A stretch of 44,144 bases of DNA, from contig JAHLKC010000211.1 in NCBI GenBank assembly GCA_025449115.1, forward strand, positions 1-44,144, given 5' to 3'. Source of the DNA: Chytridium lagenaria. Its lineage: Eukaryota; Chytridiomycota; Chytridiomycetes; Chytridiales; Chytridiaceae. A program made the translations under genes and the position numbers. The notes beneath the pieces were generated by a model. It saw nothing but the letters and a program-made list of their open reading frames with translations. It did not search any database and was not told the DNA's origin. Shown piece after piece: positions 41,599-44,144 of the stretch (the first letter of the stretch is position 1; every line of letters starts with the position of its first letter).

Positions 41599-42335
41599 AT
41601 GTCCAATACCATCTGCATAGCACGGCTCACCGAGGAGAGGAAGCAATGGCGGAAAGATCATCGTAAGCTGCCGCATTCTTGTCTTTGGCAGCTCACCGTT
41701 GTTTGCTTTTATCTGGACTTTGTAAACATACATCTTAACAATCTCCTGCCTACCTTCCTTCTGCCTTATTCCTTCCTCAAAACACTATAGCATACGGATT
41801 CTGGGCTAAACCAGACAAGAACGCTGACAATACCATGAATCTTCTTTCATGGAAAGTCGGTATTCCAGGTACACTCCCCATCTGTCCGAAAACCATCACC
41901 AAAAGCCTCCTTTATTAATCTAGACATCACTAACCAAACTCTTCACAGGCAAGCCCGGCACCTCCTGGGAAAACGGTGTCTATACCCTCCACATTGCCTT
42001 CCCGGAAGACTACCCCCAAAAGCCTCCCAAATGCAAATTCGTCCCTCCCCTTTTCCATCCCAACGTCTACCCTTCAGGAACCGTCTGCTTGTCGATCTTG
42101 AATGAAGAGCAAGATTGGAAACCGCAATCACGTTGCGGCAGATTCTTTTGGGAATTCAGGATTTATTGAATGATCCGAACCCGGATAGTCCGCGCAACAG
42201 GAGGCGTATATGTTGTTTAAGAAGGATAAGGTGGGCTTTGGGCGGTTTTTATCTGGCGTACTGAATTTTATTGCATAGGTTGCTTATGAAAAGCGGATAA
42301 AACAGCAGGCTAAGCAGTACCGAGCGACCGAGTGA
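41599..42335 (+). CDS. UBC9: SUMO-conjugating enzyme E2 UBC9
   Basis: Exons 41599-41662, 41791-41868, 41951-42230 and 42279-42335 give [22 protein letters not shown], then [18 protein letters not shown], and [15 protein letters not shown]. The catalytic Cys is the codon at 42086-42088. The C-terminus [13 protein letters not shown] ends at 42335. Length (about 160 residues) and the basic N-terminus that binds SUMO fit Ubc9. Two one-base losses break the frame: W-K-P-[A]-I-T near 42123 and D-S-P-[A]-Q-Q near 42191. Both are where CCGG is expected and CCG is seen. Ubc9 transfers SUMO to nuclear targets and is usually essential, so consensus error is more likely than inactivation. Confidence 0.93.
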
Positions 42336-42690
42336 TCACGACCGAATCTATCATAGTTACTATAGATTCCTTCGAAGTTGATCCCATTATCTAAATTGAT
42401 GGCCCTCAATTGATAGTGCGTTACTGCTACCCTTTTCTCCCAACTTTCTTCAACCTTTCGTTATTTTCTATATCTTTGTGTATTTATGTTTCGCCCTATT
42501 TCTCTAGCGATGCCTATTATCCGTCTTGAGAATCTTCCTTGCTAGAACATTGCAATAATGAATAAAGAAGTATTCTTCAGCCTCTTTCCATATAATTTAT
42601 TCTTTAATTACGATTATCATTCACATTGCTTTTTTTTGGTAACTCCCACGGAAAGTTAATTCTGCAACAGCCACGGCAACAATCCCACCT
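42336..42690. other. Convergent intergenic region
   Basis: 3' flanks of UBC9 and the monooxygenase, T-rich with AATAAA-like sites near 42558. No gene. Confidence 0.5.

Positions 42691-44144
<1,454 letters not shown>

Overview
The window is a gene-dense eukaryotic nuclear segment. Introns are short (about 45 to 280 bp) GT-AG introns and intergenic gaps are often under 300 bp. Gene content points to a fungus, most likely an early-diverging (chytrid-like) one. Typical fungal genes are an Atg15 vacuolar lipase, an Rrb1/GRWD1 ribosome chaperone, an Spc24 kinetochore subunit and a TRF/Tbf1-type telobox protein. They sit beside genes better known from animals: Taspase 1, an HCF-1-like kelch/fibronectin protein and a MAP4K-type kinase with a CNH domain. 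The taxon is inferred from gene content only.

Layout. 1-6309 (+): a tandem array of four diverged copies (A, C, B, D) of a protein family I do not recognise. Copies are built from a twin acidic-aromatic motif D-F-x-Y-M-x-S-x-E-Y and a central P-x-x-A-V-N-x-L box. 6758-11775 (+): two pentatricopeptide-repeat-like proteins and a PAP2 lipid phosphatase whose last exon is amplified as a 168-bp tandem repeat. 12583-15344 (-): a TRFH/telobox Myb protein, divergent from Taspase 1 (15604-16902 +), with TTAGGG-like boxes between them. 17179-17961 (-): Spc24. 18861-21156 (+): Rrb1/GRWD1 WD40 protein. 22308-24393 (-): Atg15. 25204-29088 (+): GCK-type kinase with CNH domain and a proline-rich repeat tail. 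29635-34727 (-): long coiled-coil protein with internal repeats. 35453-41151 (-): HCF-like kelch/FN3 protein with AT-hooks and a Tudor-like C-terminus. 41599-42335 (+): UBC9. 42691-44144 (-): FAD monooxygenase, cut by the right edge.

Many otherwise intact genes contain single-nucleotide frame breaks, mostly inside homopolymer runs. Conserved residues continue in the neighbouring frame, so I read most of these as consensus errors rather than pseudogenes. Exon coordinates are hand-derived from splice consensus and reading-frame continuity.

The most interesting points are the tandem family at the left end, Taspase 1 and an HCF-like protein about 20 kb apart with a near-consensus Taspase site in the latter, TTAGGG boxes in the promoter of the telobox protein, and the amplified terminal exon of the phosphatase gene.
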